Origin: Bacteroidota bacterium
GTDB taxonomy: Bacteria > Bacteroidota > Bacteroidia > AKYH767-A > OLB10
Direction of reading: 5' to 3'
Length of the DNA: 64,000 bases
Assembly (NCBI GenBank): GCA_016717725.1
Contig: JADKFA010000045.1
Coordinates: 62,001-126,000 of the forward strand
Shown here: positions 8,913-17,965 of the stretch, piece by piece
Position numbering within the stretch: position 1 is the first letter of the stretch
Layout: every line of letters starts with the position of its first letter
Translations under genes and position numbers: made by a program
The notes under the pieces: model-generated
Databases searched by the model: none
Seen by the model: the letters and a program-made list of their open reading frames with translations, nothing else
What the model was told of the DNA's origin: nothing

Positions 8913-10871
8913 TTATTTCTGAATCACTGTATTTGTATAACGATTTAACTGCGCTTGCAATTGATTGAGTCGATTAAAATCTTCGAGTAATTCGTCGTAA
9001 GGTAATTCTGCTTCGATTCTTGCTTTGAGTTGTTGCAATAATTCTTCGCGCATTTTCGACAATTGCTTTTTCTTGATGTACATGATGGGATCGATAACGG
9101 CTTTATGCAAAACCGTTTTTTCGTCTCGTACTTCAATTTGATGTGCCCCCCAATCGGCAAGTTCATAAGGCGGAGTTAATAAATGAATCGCCGTATTTTT
9201 TATTTGAGGTTCGAGCTCTTGCAGAAATTCTTGCTGATTGTATTGCTTCCCTTCATCAAACTGAACAGAGAAAGCCGCGAGCAATCCAGCAAAAGCTTCA
9301 TTGGTAAAATGAATACCATCGTCGCGAAGTACGCTGATCACAAAATCGATTACACGAAAACGAATGGGTTCCACTTCCACCGATCCTAAATCCACAAAAT
9401 CAAATTGCTCTTCGGCATAATGCAACAGCACACGAATTATTTCCTCTTCTTGTATCGTTGCATCTAAATAATTAATGGGCTCTTCTTGCTCTTGAAACTC
9501 TTCTTCTGTGGGCGGAGGTAAAAATGGATCACCTGCATTGGGTGGTGGTGTACCTTCTCTCTTTTTATCTTGTTGACGTAAAATTTTATTGAGCTCGCCG
9601 ATCAATACAGTTTCGCTCATCTCCATCAAATCCGAAGTATGCTTGATGTAAGTGGAGCGAGTGATTGCATCTGGAACTTTAGCAATCGTCTCTACGATAT
9701 CGCGAATGAGCGCAGCCTTTTTGATGGGATCGCCAGATGCATCGGAGAGTAATAATTTTGTTTTGAAAGTGATAAAATCAACGGCTTGCTCTTTCAAAAA
9801 CACTTTGAGTTCTTCAGTAGAAACACGTTTTGCAAAGGAGTCTGGATCTTCTCCATCCGGAAACAAAACCACACGCACATTCATTCCCTCTTCCAAAATC
9901 AAATCAATACCGCGAAGAGAAGCTTTGATTCCAGCAGGGTCTCCATCATACAACACCGAAATATTTCGCGTGTACCTTCCAATCAATCGTATTTGCTCAA
10001 TCGTTAATGCAGTACCGCTTGAAGCCACTACGTTTTCAATTCCTGCTTGATGCATCGATACCACATCCGTATATCCTTCCACCAAATAACAAGAATCAAA
10101 AGCAGCAATCGATTTTCTAGCTTGTGCAATGCCGTATAAATTTTTACTCTTATAATAAATCTCCGTCTCGGGAGAATTTAAATACTTGGGACTTTTCGGA
10201 TCTGTTTTTAAGATGCGCGCACCGAAAGCAACAACACGACCTGTTAAATTATGAATGGGAAAAATGACACGACCACGAAAACGATCGTATTTTTTATTTT
10301 CCTGGACGATAATCAATCCTGTTTTCTCCAACAATTCTTGTTGATGTCCTGCAGCTTCTGCAGCGGTTACCAATCCATCCCATTTAACGGGAGCGAAACC
10401 TAAATTAAATCGGCGAATCACTTCATCGGTAAATCCTCGTTCACGAAAATAACTTAATCCGATGGCCTTGCCCTCTTCATTCTCCCACAAATAATCTTGA
10501 TAAAATTTTTCTGCAAAAGCTGTTACTGTAAATAAATTCTCACGTTGCGTTTGTTGCTCTACATACTCAGCTGTTGGCGCTTCCTCTTCAATGGTGATAC
10601 TATACTTCTTAGCTAAGTATCGTAGGGCTTCCGGAAAAGTAAAATGCTCATGCTCCATCACAAATGTAATGGAGTCGCCGGCTTTGCCACAACCAAAACA
10701 TTTATAAAATCCCTTTACAGGTGATACAGTGAACGATGGCGTTCGTTCATTATGAAAAGGACAATTCCCCAATAAATTAGCACCCCGCTTTTTCAACGAA
10801 ACAAAATCACCCACCACCTCTTCGATGCGAACGGTTTCGAGAATTTGTTGTTTGGTGTTATTGTTAATCAT
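8913..10871 (-). CDS. dnaG: DNA primase DnaG
   Basis: 652 residues, normal size for the family. It synthesises RNA primers at the replication fork. The N-terminal CHC2 zinc-binding domain has C37, H40, C58 and C61 (CPFHNE...CFGC). The RNA polymerase core carries the TOPRIM motifs (YLVEGYTDVV; LYDGDPAG). A proline- and glutamate-rich linker (near residues 435-460) leads to the C-terminal helicase-interacting region. The start is well placed, with MINNNTKQQILETV typical of Bacteroidota primases. It lies 43 bases downstream of the polyprenyl synthase gene and may be cotranscribed. A -7-like TATCTTTA sits just upstream of the ATG. Confidence 0.97.
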   Translation of the reverse strand: MINNNTKQQILETVRIEEVVGDFVSLKKRGANLLGNCPFHNERTPSFTVSPVKGFYKCFGCGKAGDSITFVMEHEHFTFPEALRYLAKKYSITIEEEAPTAEYVEQQTQRENLFTVTAFAEKFYQDYLWENEEGKAIGLSYFRERGFTDEVIRRFNLGFAPVKWDGLVTAAEAAGHQQELLEKTGLIIVQENKKYDRFRGRVIFPIHNLTGRVVAFGARILKTDPKSPKYLNSPETEIYYKSKNLYGIAQARKSIAAFDSCYLVEGYTDVVSMHQAGIENVVASSGTALTIEQIRLIGRYTRNISVLYDGDPAGIKASLRGIDLILEEGMNVRVVLFPDGEDPDSFAKRVSTEELKVFLKEQAVDFITFKTKLLLSDASGDPIKKAALIRDIVETIAKVPDAITRSTYIKHTSDLMEMSETVLIGELNKILRQQDKKREGTPPPNAGDPFLPPPTEEEFQEQEEPINYLDATIQEEEIIRVLLHYAEEQFDFVDLGSVEVEPIRFRVIDFVISVLRDDGIHFTNEAFAGLLAAFSVQFDEGKQYNQQEFLQELEPQIKNTAIHLLTPPYELADWGAHQIEVRDEKTVLHKAVIDPIMYIKKKQLSKMREELLQQLKARIEAELPYDELLEDFNRLNQLQAQLNRYTNTVIQK

Positions 10872-10914
10872 GGAGGGTAAAGATACGTCAGGCGATAAAA
10901 CCTTACACTAAAAA

Positions 10915-11892
10915 TTAGTGATTTCGCTCGGTAGTAAACCTAACTAGCTGTTCCAATGAATCTTTATAGACCGAGGATGGAAAAGCGTTCAATATAGTAA
11001 ATGCCTGATCCTGATATTGGTGCATTTTCTCCCGAGCATATTTCAGTCCTCCAGTATCCATCACCATTTTAATTACTTGCTCCACTCGGACTTTATCATC
11101 GCTATAGCTTTTCACGGTATTGATGATAAATCGTTTGTCTTTTGATGTGGAATTATTCAATGCATAAATGAGGGGAAGGGTCATTTTATGCTCTTTAATA
11201 TCGATTCCGCGCGGCTTTCCGGTATGCTCGGCTTGCTCATAATCGAATAGATCATCTTTTATTTGAAAAGCAATTCCAACTGCTTGACCAAAATCATGCA
11301 TGCGTGTAACACTTTCTTTGTCGGCTTTAACAGAAGAAGCACCCGTTGCGCAACAGCTGGCAATGAGCGATGCTGTTTTCGCTTGGATGATATCGTAATA
11401 AATTTCTTCGTTGATGTCGAGCTTTCTTGCTTTTTCAATTTGCAATAATTCTCCTTCGCTCATTTTGCGTACGGCTGTTGAAACAATTTTGAGCAATTCA
11501 AATTCTTCGTGTTCTACGGAGAGTAATAAACCACGCGACAAAAGATAATCGCCAACGAGCACAGCAATCTTATTTTTCCAGATGGCATTAATCGAAAAAA
11601 ATCCTCTTCGTAAATTACTATCATCTACTACATCATCGTGCACTAGGGTGGCGGTGTGTAACAACTCGATGAGCGATGCTGCACGGTAAGTACTTTCAGA
11701 AATACTTCCATTCACACCAGCTGATAAAAACACAAACATAGGACGCATCTGTTTCCCTTTTCGCTTCACGATATAATGCATGATACGATCAAGCAATGGC
11801 ACTGAACTTTGCATCGCCTTGCGAAATTTCAATTCAAACTCATCCATTTCCTTTCGGATGGGATGTTTGATTTCGTCAAGGGAGATGGACAT
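10915..11892 (-). CDS. polyprenyl diphosphate synthase (trans-isoprenyl)
   Basis: 325 residues. It condenses isopentenyl diphosphate units onto an allylic primer to make the long side chain of menaquinone (octaprenyl/solanesyl/heptaprenyl class). Both aspartate-rich motifs are present: DDVVD (86-90) and DDLFD (213-217), with GxxLLHTATLVHDDV before the first. The product chain length cannot be read from the sequence alone. The gene starts 6 bases past the stop codon of the TonB-domain gene at 11899-12300, so the two may share a transcript. Confidence 0.92.
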   Translation of the reverse strand: MSISLDEIKHPIRKEMDEFELKFRKAMQSSVPLLDRIMHYIVKRKGKQMRPMFVFLSAGVNGSISESTYRAASLIELLHTATLVHDDVVDDSNLRRGFFSINAIWKNKIAVLVGDYLLSRGLLLSVEHEEFELLKIVSTAVRKMSEGELLQIEKARKLDINEEIYYDIIQAKTASLIASCCATGASSVKADKESVTRMHDFGQAVGIAFQIKDDLFDYEQAEHTGKPRGIDIKEHKMTLPLIYALNNSTSKDKRFIINTVKSYSDDKVRVEQVIKMVMDTGGLKYAREKMHQYQDQAFTILNAFPSSVYKDSLEQLVRFTTERNH

Positions 11893-11898
11893 AAAAAA

Positions 11899-12300
11899 CT
11901 AATCTAATTTAAAATTAATCGGAAGACTATACTGGACATTTACCGCCTTTCCATTTTGTGTCCCAGGCTTCCAATTCGGCATTTCTTCTATAACGCGAAT
12001 TGCCTCTTGATCGAATGAAGTCCCTATTCCTCTCATTACTTTTACCTGTTCGGTTTTTCCCTCTTTTGATATAACAAAGGTTATATAGACTCTTCCCTGA
12101 ATTTTTGCATCTGCGGTACCCTTCGGATACTTGATACTTTGAGCTAAATATTTGAAAAGTGCTTCGTCGCCTCCAGGAAATTCAGGCATCTCTTCTACAT
12201 AAGTAAATATTTTTTCATTCGAAGTATTTGTTTCTGCAGAATTCTGAGAAAATACAGTGATGGGCAAAAAACAAATGAGGATAAATAAGAGCTTTTTCAT
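11899..12300 (-). CDS. periplasmic TonB C-terminal domain protein (copy 1)
   Basis: 133 residues: a signal peptide (MKKLLFILICFLPITVFSQ) followed directly by a TonB C-terminal domain (EFPGGDEALFKYL; YPKG; GRVYITFVISKEGK; NWKPGTQNGKAVNVQY). It lacks the cytoplasmic-membrane anchor and proline-rich spanning segment of a true TonB, so it is not a complete energy transducer. In Bacteroidota such short proteins are common and their role is unclear (perhaps receptor interaction or sensing). It is a clear paralogue of the gene at 12505-12906. An AACGAAGATA string sits upstream in both. Confidence 0.82.
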   Translation of the reverse strand: MKKLLFILICFLPITVFSQNSAETNTSNEKIFTYVEEMPEFPGGDEALFKYLAQSIKYPKGTADAKIQGRVYITFVISKEGKTEQVKVMRGIGTSFDQEAIRVIEEMPNWKPGTQNGKAVNVQYSLPINFKLD

Positions 12301-12504
12301 AGCATTTATATTTGGTAACGAAGATAAGCTATTTGGAGAAATCCAGCGTAAAATAGCCTTGTGTACTCTTAAAAATTAGAAAAAACCAATACGATAAGTT
12401 TACTTTACCTTTTTACGATGGGTCACAAACGTTTTTTTCCTTAAAAAAGGTTACTGGTAGAAAAATTTCAACTACATCCTATCGTCAAGAGGAACAGTAA
12501 ACAA

Positions 12505-12906
12505 TTATTTCAAAGTAAAATTAATTGGAATATTGAATTGCACATTTACTGCCGTACCATTTTGAGTCCCAGGCTTCCACTTTGGCATACTATTTATTAC
12601 ACGAAGAGCTTCTTCGTCGATAGCTTTACTTACGCCACGTAGCACTCTAGCATCCCGAATTCCCCCAACATCAGTTACTACAAAAGTTAAAAACACTCTC
12701 CCGGTGATACCCTTTCTACGATCCTTCTTTGGGTATTTAATATTCTTAGAAAGGTACTTGTAAAACTCTTCTTCTCCACCTGGGAATTCAGGATTTATGT
12801 CAACAGAAGTATAAATTCTCTCACTCTTTGGATCCTTTTTAGAGTTTTCCTGTGAATATCCAACAATCGGCAAAATAAACAATAGGATAAACAAGATATT
12901 TTTCAT
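12505..12906 (-). CDS. periplasmic TonB C-terminal domain protein (copy 2)
   Basis: 133 residues, with the same architecture and length as the neighbour at 11899-12300: a signal peptide (MKNILFILLFILPIVGYSQ), then EFPGGEEEFYKYL, YPKKDRR, GRVFLTFVVTDVG and KWKPGTQNGTAVNVQF. Tandem duplication is the simplest origin. The 204-base gap between the copies and the shared upstream AACGAAGATA suggest separate but similar promoters. Function as for copy 1: a TonB-like receptor-binding fold without its own membrane anchor. Confidence 0.82.
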   Translation of the reverse strand: MKNILFILLFILPIVGYSQENSKKDPKSERIYTSVDINPEFPGGEEEFYKYLSKNIKYPKKDRRKGITGRVFLTFVVTDVGGIRDARVLRGVSKAIDEEALRVINSMPKWKPGTQNGTAVNVQFNIPINFTLK

Positions 12907-12960
12907 AAGGAATATAAGATTAGATAACGAAGATACACTTTTAAAAAACTCAAAACAAAG

Positions 12961-13464
12961 TCAGCTCTTAGCCTTCTTAAATACAGGAACAGTACTACAA
13001 GGTTCTCCGTACATGATGCTTTTCACTACTGGACTCAATCGAGCCGTCAATTGAACATAAGCCTGAACAGGAACCGGTTTCTTACTACAGCCTTTTATCA
13101 CCACACGTTGATCGCGATAGTCCTCTATATTCAAGCCAGAAATTTTTTGACGATACAACTCCTCCACTAATATTTGTGTATTACCGAAAACTATCGTTTT
13201 TGCATAAGGATGCAAAGAAGTACTCAACAGCATCCATGCCCAACGTGGAATGATGGCATCGGTAGAACAAAACAAAGCGACATGTTTATTTTGGTATTGG
13301 CTCCAATTATTTTCCGAAATAAATGCTCTAAAATCTTTTTCGCGCAACAACAATCCTTCCACTAACAAATCAGCAATATCCAACTGCATCATATCTGATT
13401 CTGGATACCACTCTTCGAGATCGAGAGTGAGGAGAGAGGAGTTAGTTACTTTATTTTCTATCAT
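12961..13464 (-). CDS. DUF2480 family protein
   Basis: 167 residues, soluble, no signal peptide. The conserved C-terminal block GCSKKPVPVQAYVQLT and SIMYGEPCSTVPVFKK marks the DUF2480 family, found almost only in Bacteroidota and commonly beside SUF genes. Two cysteines in these blocks could bind metal, but no biochemical role is known. It lies downstream of the suf genes on the same strand, after a 160-base gap containing an ACGAATTACGAAT repeat tract, so cotranscription with them is uncertain. The link to iron-sulfur assembly is inferred from position. Confidence 0.8.
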   Translation of the reverse strand: MIENKVTNSSLLTLDLEEWYPESDMMQLDIADLLVEGLLLREKDFRAFISENNWSQYQNKHVALFCSTDAIIPRWAWMLLSTSLHPYAKTIVFGNTQILVEELYRQKISGLNIEDYRDQRVVIKGCSKKPVPVQAYVQLTARLSPVVKSIMYGEPCSTVPVFKKAKS

Positions 13465-13470
13465 TGAGGG

Positions 13471-13560
13471 TTACGAATGTACTTTGGATACGAATTACGA
13501 ATCGATACGAATGTACGAATTACGAATATGCGAATATGCGAATCTTACGAATTTGTGAAT
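13471..13560. repeat. ACGAATTACGAAT low-complexity repeat, copy 1
   Basis: Built from the words TACGAAT, TGCGAAT and CGATACGAA. A 23-base stretch (13489-13511) is identical to 37957-37979 in front of frr. Both copies lie immediately upstream of a minus-strand start codon. Confidence 0.8.
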
Positions 13561-13624
13561 TTGCAATAGAGTATGAAAAGAGAATACAAATTCTGAATTC
13601 TTAATTCTGCATTCTGAATTAAAT

Positions 13625-13984
13625 TTACCACATCCCCAACTCCAACCTTGCTTCTTCGCTCATCATGTCTTTTTCCCAGGGAGGATTGAAGGTGATTTCT
13701 ACTTTGGCGGTGTTTACGTCGGGGATATCTCGTACTTTTTGTTCAACGTCGGGAGGGAGTGTTTCGGCAACGGGGCAGGCGGGTGAGGTGAGTGTCATCA
13801 TGATGTGTACATCATTGCCTTCGTTGATATTGATTTCGTAAATCAAACCTAACTCCCAAATGTCAACTGGAATTTCCGGATCATAGCACGACTTCAATAC
13901 ATCGATGATGCGATCGCGCAATGATTTTATTTCGGGAATGGGATTCGTTTCGGTCATCGTATTCGTAGCCTCTGTCATTTTCAC
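13625..13984 (-). CDS. sufT: SufT-like MIP18/DUF59 iron-sulfur assembly factor
   Basis: 119 residues with the MIP18 (DUF59) fold: VLKSCYDPEIPVDIWELGLIY, then the cysteine motif TSPACPVAETLP. This single-domain family matures or targets Fe-S clusters. In Bacteroidota it is regularly the last gene of the suf cluster. Two bases separate it from sufE, so it is in the same operon. The ATG at 13984 is taken; one two codons later (13978) is possible. The motif cysteine is intact, so the protein should be functional. Confidence 0.9.
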   Translation of the reverse strand: MKMTEATNTMTETNPIPEIKSLRDRIIDVLKSCYDPEIPVDIWELGLIYEININEGNDVHIMMTLTSPACPVAETLPPDVEQKVRDIPDVNTAKVEITFNPPWEKDMMSEEARLELGMW

Positions 13985-13986
13985 TT

Positions 13987-14412
13987 TTACTTGGATGCAC
14001 TTGAAATAGCAAGTGCGTACGTTTTCATTTGTTTAATCATAGCCGATAATCCATTGGCACGAGTAACGGCAATGTGCTGACGCAATCCAAGCGCATCGAT
14101 GAATTCCAACTTCGCATCAAGGATTGATTCTGGAGTTTGTCCGGATAAGACCATCATGAGCAATGCAATTTCACCTTTTACAAAAGTAGAATCGCTATCG
14201 GCGCTGAAGTAAATCTTTCCATTGCGTTCTTCACCATTCAACCATACCGAACTTTGGCATCCTTTAATTTTATACTCATCAATTTTATACTTTTCGTCAA
14301 GAGGTGCTAACTTTTGTCCAAGCTCAATGATATAATGGTATTTCTCCTCCCACGAATCGAACAATTCGAAGTCGGAAATAATTTCTTCTTCTATTTGGTT
14401 CATGCTACTCAT
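13987..14412 (-). CDS. sufE: SufE sulfur acceptor
   Basis: 141 residues, usual size. SufE takes persulfide from the SufS cysteine and passes it to SufBCD. The acceptor cysteine is C52 in IKGCQSSVWL, matching the position in E. coli SufE. The start overlaps the sufS stop by four bases (ATGA type), indicating translational coupling and balanced production of the two partners. Confidence 0.95.
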   Translation of the reverse strand: MSSMNQIEEEIISDFELFDSWEEKYHYIIELGQKLAPLDEKYKIDEYKIKGCQSSVWLNGEERNGKIYFSADSDSTFVKGEIALLMMVLSGQTPESILDAKLEFIDALGLRQHIAVTRANGLSAMIKQMKTYALAISSASK

Positions 14413-15662
14413 GCTACAGAGTGAGGTTGCAATAAGGCGATGGCCTTGGTTAAATTTTCTGCTAAAGCTTCCACTTCTTCCTTTGTATTGTAAAACATAA
14501 ACGAAGCACGAAGGGTTCCTGGTATTTTAAAGAACTGCATAACGGGTTCGGTGCAATGATGTCCAGTTCGCACGGCGATTCCTTTTGTGTCGAGAAACAT
14601 TCCTGCATCAAGTGCATTCACGCCATCGATCACAAATGAAACAACAGATGCTTTATTTTCTGCTGTACCAATCAATCTAACGGCAGGGATCTCCGAAATT
14701 AATTTATTTGCATAATTCAACAACTCCTTTTCCCAAGCAGCAGCAGCTTTTCGATCGAGTTGATTCCAATAATCGATTGCCGTTCCGAGAACAATAACAT
14801 CCGCAATATTGGGCGTTCCGGCTTCGAACTTGAATGGAACTTCATTATAAGTAGTTTTTTCGAAACTCACTGAGGAGATCATCTCCCCACCACCATGATA
14901 GGGTGGCATGGCTTCCAATAAATGCAGTTTTCCATAGAGACAACCAACACCTGTAGGACCTAAAATTTTATGTCCGCTAAACGTGAAAAAATCAGCATCG
15001 AGGTCTTGTACATCAATGAGTTCATGCGCCGTACTCTGTGCACCATCAACCAATACTGGAATTCCTTTTGCGTGAGCTTGACGAATAATTTCCTTTACTG
15101 GATTCATTGTTCCCAATGAATTTGAAATATGCACGACAGAAACAAACTTTGTTTTGTCGGTTAATAAAGCAGGCAATTGCTCCATCAGCAACTCCCCTTT
15201 TTCATTCATGGGAATTACTTTCAGAATCGCTCCTTTCTCTTCACACAACATTTGCCAAGGAACAATATTACTATGATGTTCCATGGCAGAAATTAAAATT
15301 TCATCGCCTTGCACGATGTTCTTTCTTCCATAGGTTGAAGCCACCAAATTGATTGCTTCCGTTGTACCGCGAACAAAAATAATTTCTCGCTCTGATTTTG
15401 CATTAATAAATGTTTTCACCTTCTCACGCACTTCATCAAAAGCAGCGCTGGCTTTTTGGCTGAGAAAATGTACACCACGATGAATATTAGCATTGTATGA
15501 ACTGTAATAATCCACTAACGCATCAATAACAACCTTGGGCTTCTGCGAAGTTGCGGCATTATCGAAATACACCAACGGTTTTCCATGCGCCTTCTCAGAC
15601 AAAATCGGAAACTCGCTACGAATTTTATTGATGTTGAAAGGTGTCATTTTATTTTTGTTCAC
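14409..15662 (-). CDS. sufS: cysteine desulfurase SufS
   Basis: 417 residues; a class V aminotransferase-fold PLP enzyme that removes sulfur from L-cysteine to give alanine and an enzyme persulfide. The PLP-binding lysine is K232 in FSGHKILGPTG and the catalytic cysteine is C370 in RTGHHCTEPVM. The arrangement matches group II (SufS/CsdA) desulfurases. It sits between sufD (83 bases upstream) and sufE (overlapping downstream) in the suf operon. Confidence 0.96.
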   Translation of the reverse strand: MNKNKMTPFNINKIRSEFPILSEKAHGKPLVYFDNAATSQKPKVVIDALVDYYSSYNANIHRGVHFLSQKASAAFDEVREKVKTFINAKSEREIIFVRGTTEAINLVASTYGRKNIVQGDEILISAMEHHSNIVPWQMLCEEKGAILKVIPMNEKGELLMEQLPALLTDKTKFVSVVHISNSLGTMNPVKEIIRQAHAKGIPVLVDGAQSTAHELIDVQDLDADFFTFSGHKILGPTGVGCLYGKLHLLEAMPPYHGGGEMISSVSFEKTTYNEVPFKFEAGTPNIADVIVLGTAIDYWNQLDRKAAAAWEKELLNYANKLISEIPAVRLIGTAENKASVVSFVIDGVNALDAGMFLDTKGIAVRTGHHCTEPVMQFFKIPGTLRASFMFYNTKEEVEALAENLTKAIALLQPHSVA

Positions 15663-15745
15663 TATTCAATTTTTCTGTTCATCCATCTAAAGAAGAAATT
15701 TGTTACATCCCATTCTAAAAAAAGTGAAGTTCTCTTCAGATTAAT

Positions 15746-17086
15746 TTAAGCCTCTATCTGCATTGCCGACAATTTCACATCTAACAATTGCATCAAACTT
15801 TCACGCAAAGTTTCATTCTCTACTTGCTCAATCACATCCGCAGCAAAAGCATGATTCAACAATGATCGAGCAACCGATTCACCAATACCACGTGCACGGA
15901 GATAAAACAAAGCTTCGTCGTCGAGCTGTCCGGTAGTAGCACCATGACTACACTTCACATCATCGGCATAAATTTCCAATTGTGGTTTAGTATTCATGGA
16001 AGCTTGATTACTCAACAATAAATTCTTGTTCGATTGATATGCATTTGTTTTCTGCGCATCTTCTCTCACCCAAATTTTTCCATTGAATACACCTTGCGCT
16101 TGATCACCGATAATACCTTTGTACAATTCATTGCTATAACAATTAGGCATCGCATGATCCACCAACGTATGATTATCGATTACTTGCTTTTGATTCAATA
16201 CATATAATCCATTCAAGTAAGCATTCACATGCTCGTCATCCAAACGGATGTTTAAATTATTTCTGACAATAGCACCACCCAACGTTAAAGTAGTTAGATG
16301 CTGAAAACTATCGCGCGCCATATTTACTTTATGGTAATTGATGTGTTGGGCTTCTTCTCCTTCCACTTGTACCTTCGCATAATGCACTCTTGCCGCTTTT
16401 CCAACCACCACTTCTGAAACAATATTGTTACATGTTAAAGCACCCGATCCGTGTGTATGAAAACTTTCCACCACAGTAAATTCTGATTGCTCTCCTACTA
16501 CTACTAACACACGAGCTGGAATCAATAAAGGATCTGCTCCGGGAACGGTTGCGAAGATTAATTGAATTACTGCGTCGCACTTCACTTTCGCATCCACCTT
16601 AATAATGATAGGAGAATAACACAACATGGTATTCAAGGCTACCATGGCTTCTTCCTCGTAAGATGCATGCGTAAATAATTGCGACATAACGGTAGCGTCA
16701 CTACTAAAATCGTCGATACTGCCTATGCGAACACCAGCAGGAATTGAAAACATTGTAGAAGCAGCTGTATTCAATTTTCCATTTTCGATCACACAAAGAA
16801 TTGCATCCTTACCAGCATAACGATATTGTTCAATGTCGGACTTAGATAACTTTTGAGAATCGGCCGGACTAGCAGTACGATATTCTGTTTGCGCGATAGA
16901 AGTTAAATTTACATACTTCCACTCTTCATGCTTCATGGTGGGGATTCCACGTGATGAAAAAGCAACCATCGCTTGTTTACGGATGGCAGCTAACGTTGGA
17001 TGAGCTTTCCCGTATAAATCGGCAAACACCTCCGCTTCTTGAACGAAAGCGGTGCTTGCTGTTTGATATTTAGTTATTGTCGACAT
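15746..17086 (-). CDS. sufD: SufD scaffold subunit
   Basis: 446 residues. SufD forms a beta-helix heterodimer with SufB on the SufBC2D scaffold, where Fe-S clusters are assembled. The C-terminal core has the family signature SHGATTGQLDDEALFYLRAR with the histidine that pairs with SufB. The N-terminal helical region is more variable, as usual. It is seven bases downstream of sufC and clearly cotranscribed. Confidence 0.95.
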   Translation of the reverse strand: MSTITKYQTASTAFVQEAEVFADLYGKAHPTLAAIRKQAMVAFSSRGIPTMKHEEWKYVNLTSIAQTEYRTASPADSQKLSKSDIEQYRYAGKDAILCVIENGKLNTAASTMFSIPAGVRIGSIDDFSSDATVMSQLFTHASYEEEAMVALNTMLCYSPIIIKVDAKVKCDAVIQLIFATVPGADPLLIPARVLVVVGEQSEFTVVESFHTHGSGALTCNNIVSEVVVGKAARVHYAKVQVEGEEAQHINYHKVNMARDSFQHLTTLTLGGAIVRNNLNIRLDDEHVNAYLNGLYVLNQKQVIDNHTLVDHAMPNCYSNELYKGIIGDQAQGVFNGKIWVREDAQKTNAYQSNKNLLLSNQASMNTKPQLEIYADDVKCSHGATTGQLDDEALFYLRARGIGESVARSLLNHAFAADVIEQVENETLRESLMQLLDVKLSAMQIEA

Positions 17087-17093
17087 ATATTTT

Positions 17094-17852
17094 TTAAGCG
17101 CCTACAGCAACTTCTTCTTTAATCCAATCATAACCTTTTTCTTCCAACTCGAGTGCCAATTCTTTGGTTCCCGATTTCACGATTCGTCCTTTGTACAAAA
17201 CGTGTACAAAATCCGGAACAATATAATCCAACAAACGTTGGTAATGCGTAATCACAATAAACGAACGATTACCGTCACGCAATGCATTTACTCCATTGGA
17301 AACGATACGCAAAGCATCGATATCCAATCCAGAATCTGTTTCATCTAAAATAGCCAAGGTAGGTTCTAACATGGCCATTTGAAAAATTTCGTTACGTTTC
17401 TTCTCACCTCCACTGAAGCCTTCGTTCACCGAACGTTGTGTCATGGCTTTATCCATTTCCACTAGCTTCATTTTCTCTTTCATGATTTGTAAAAATTCTT
17501 TTGAATCATAAGCAGTCAAACCTTTCGACTTACGCACTTCGTTCACGGCGGTCTTTAAAAAATTGGCGTTACTCACTCCAGGAATTTCCACTGGATATTG
17601 AAATGCCAAAAACATTCCAGCACGCGCGCGATCTTCTGGCGACATATCCAATAAATCATTGCCTAAAAATTGTACGGTTCCGCCTTCCACTTCGTACTCT
17701 TCGCGTCCGGCCAACACGGAGGCTAACGTACTTTTTCCAGAACCATTAGGTCCCATGATTGCGTGCACTTCACCGGGCTTCACTTCCAAATTCAATCCGT
17801 TTAGGATTTGCTTTCCTTCAACAGATGCTTGTAAATTTTTTATTAATAACAT
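17094..17852 (-). CDS. sufC: SufC ATPase
   Basis: 252 residues; an ABC-type ATPase that drives conformational change of the SufBCD scaffold. Walker A is GPNGSGKST (34-42), the ABC signature is FSGGEKKRNE, and Walker B is LAILDETDSGLD, where the extra acidic residues are typical of SufC. There is no membrane partner. A 113-base gap to sufB contains a CCCACC/GGTGGG hairpin that could modulate relative expression. Confidence 0.97.
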   Translation of the reverse strand: MLLIKNLQASVEGKQILNGLNLEVKPGEVHAIMGPNGSGKSTLASVLAGREEYEVEGGTVQFLGNDLLDMSPEDRARAGMFLAFQYPVEIPGVSNANFLKTAVNEVRKSKGLTAYDSKEFLQIMKEKMKLVEMDKAMTQRSVNEGFSGGEKKRNEIFQMAMLEPTLAILDETDSGLDIDALRIVSNGVNALRDGNRSFIVITHYQRLLDYIVPDFVHVLYKGRIVKSGTKELALELEEKGYDWIKEEVAVGA

Positions 17853-17965
17853 AATATAATTTGTATCCTCTTTTACAATTTTTTAAACCCACCTTCACTT
17901 AGTTTCGGTGGGCAGGCGCAACGGACGCAATGATAAGCAGCGATCGCGGCGAAAATTTTTATAAT
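17853..17965 (-). promoter_or_regulatory. sufB-sufC intergenic hairpin
   Basis: The arms CCCACC and GGTGGG (about 17887-17914) could form a small hairpin in the suf mRNA between sufB and sufC. It has no U-tract in the direction of transcription, so processing or attenuation is more likely than full termination. Purely structural reading. Confidence 0.3.
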
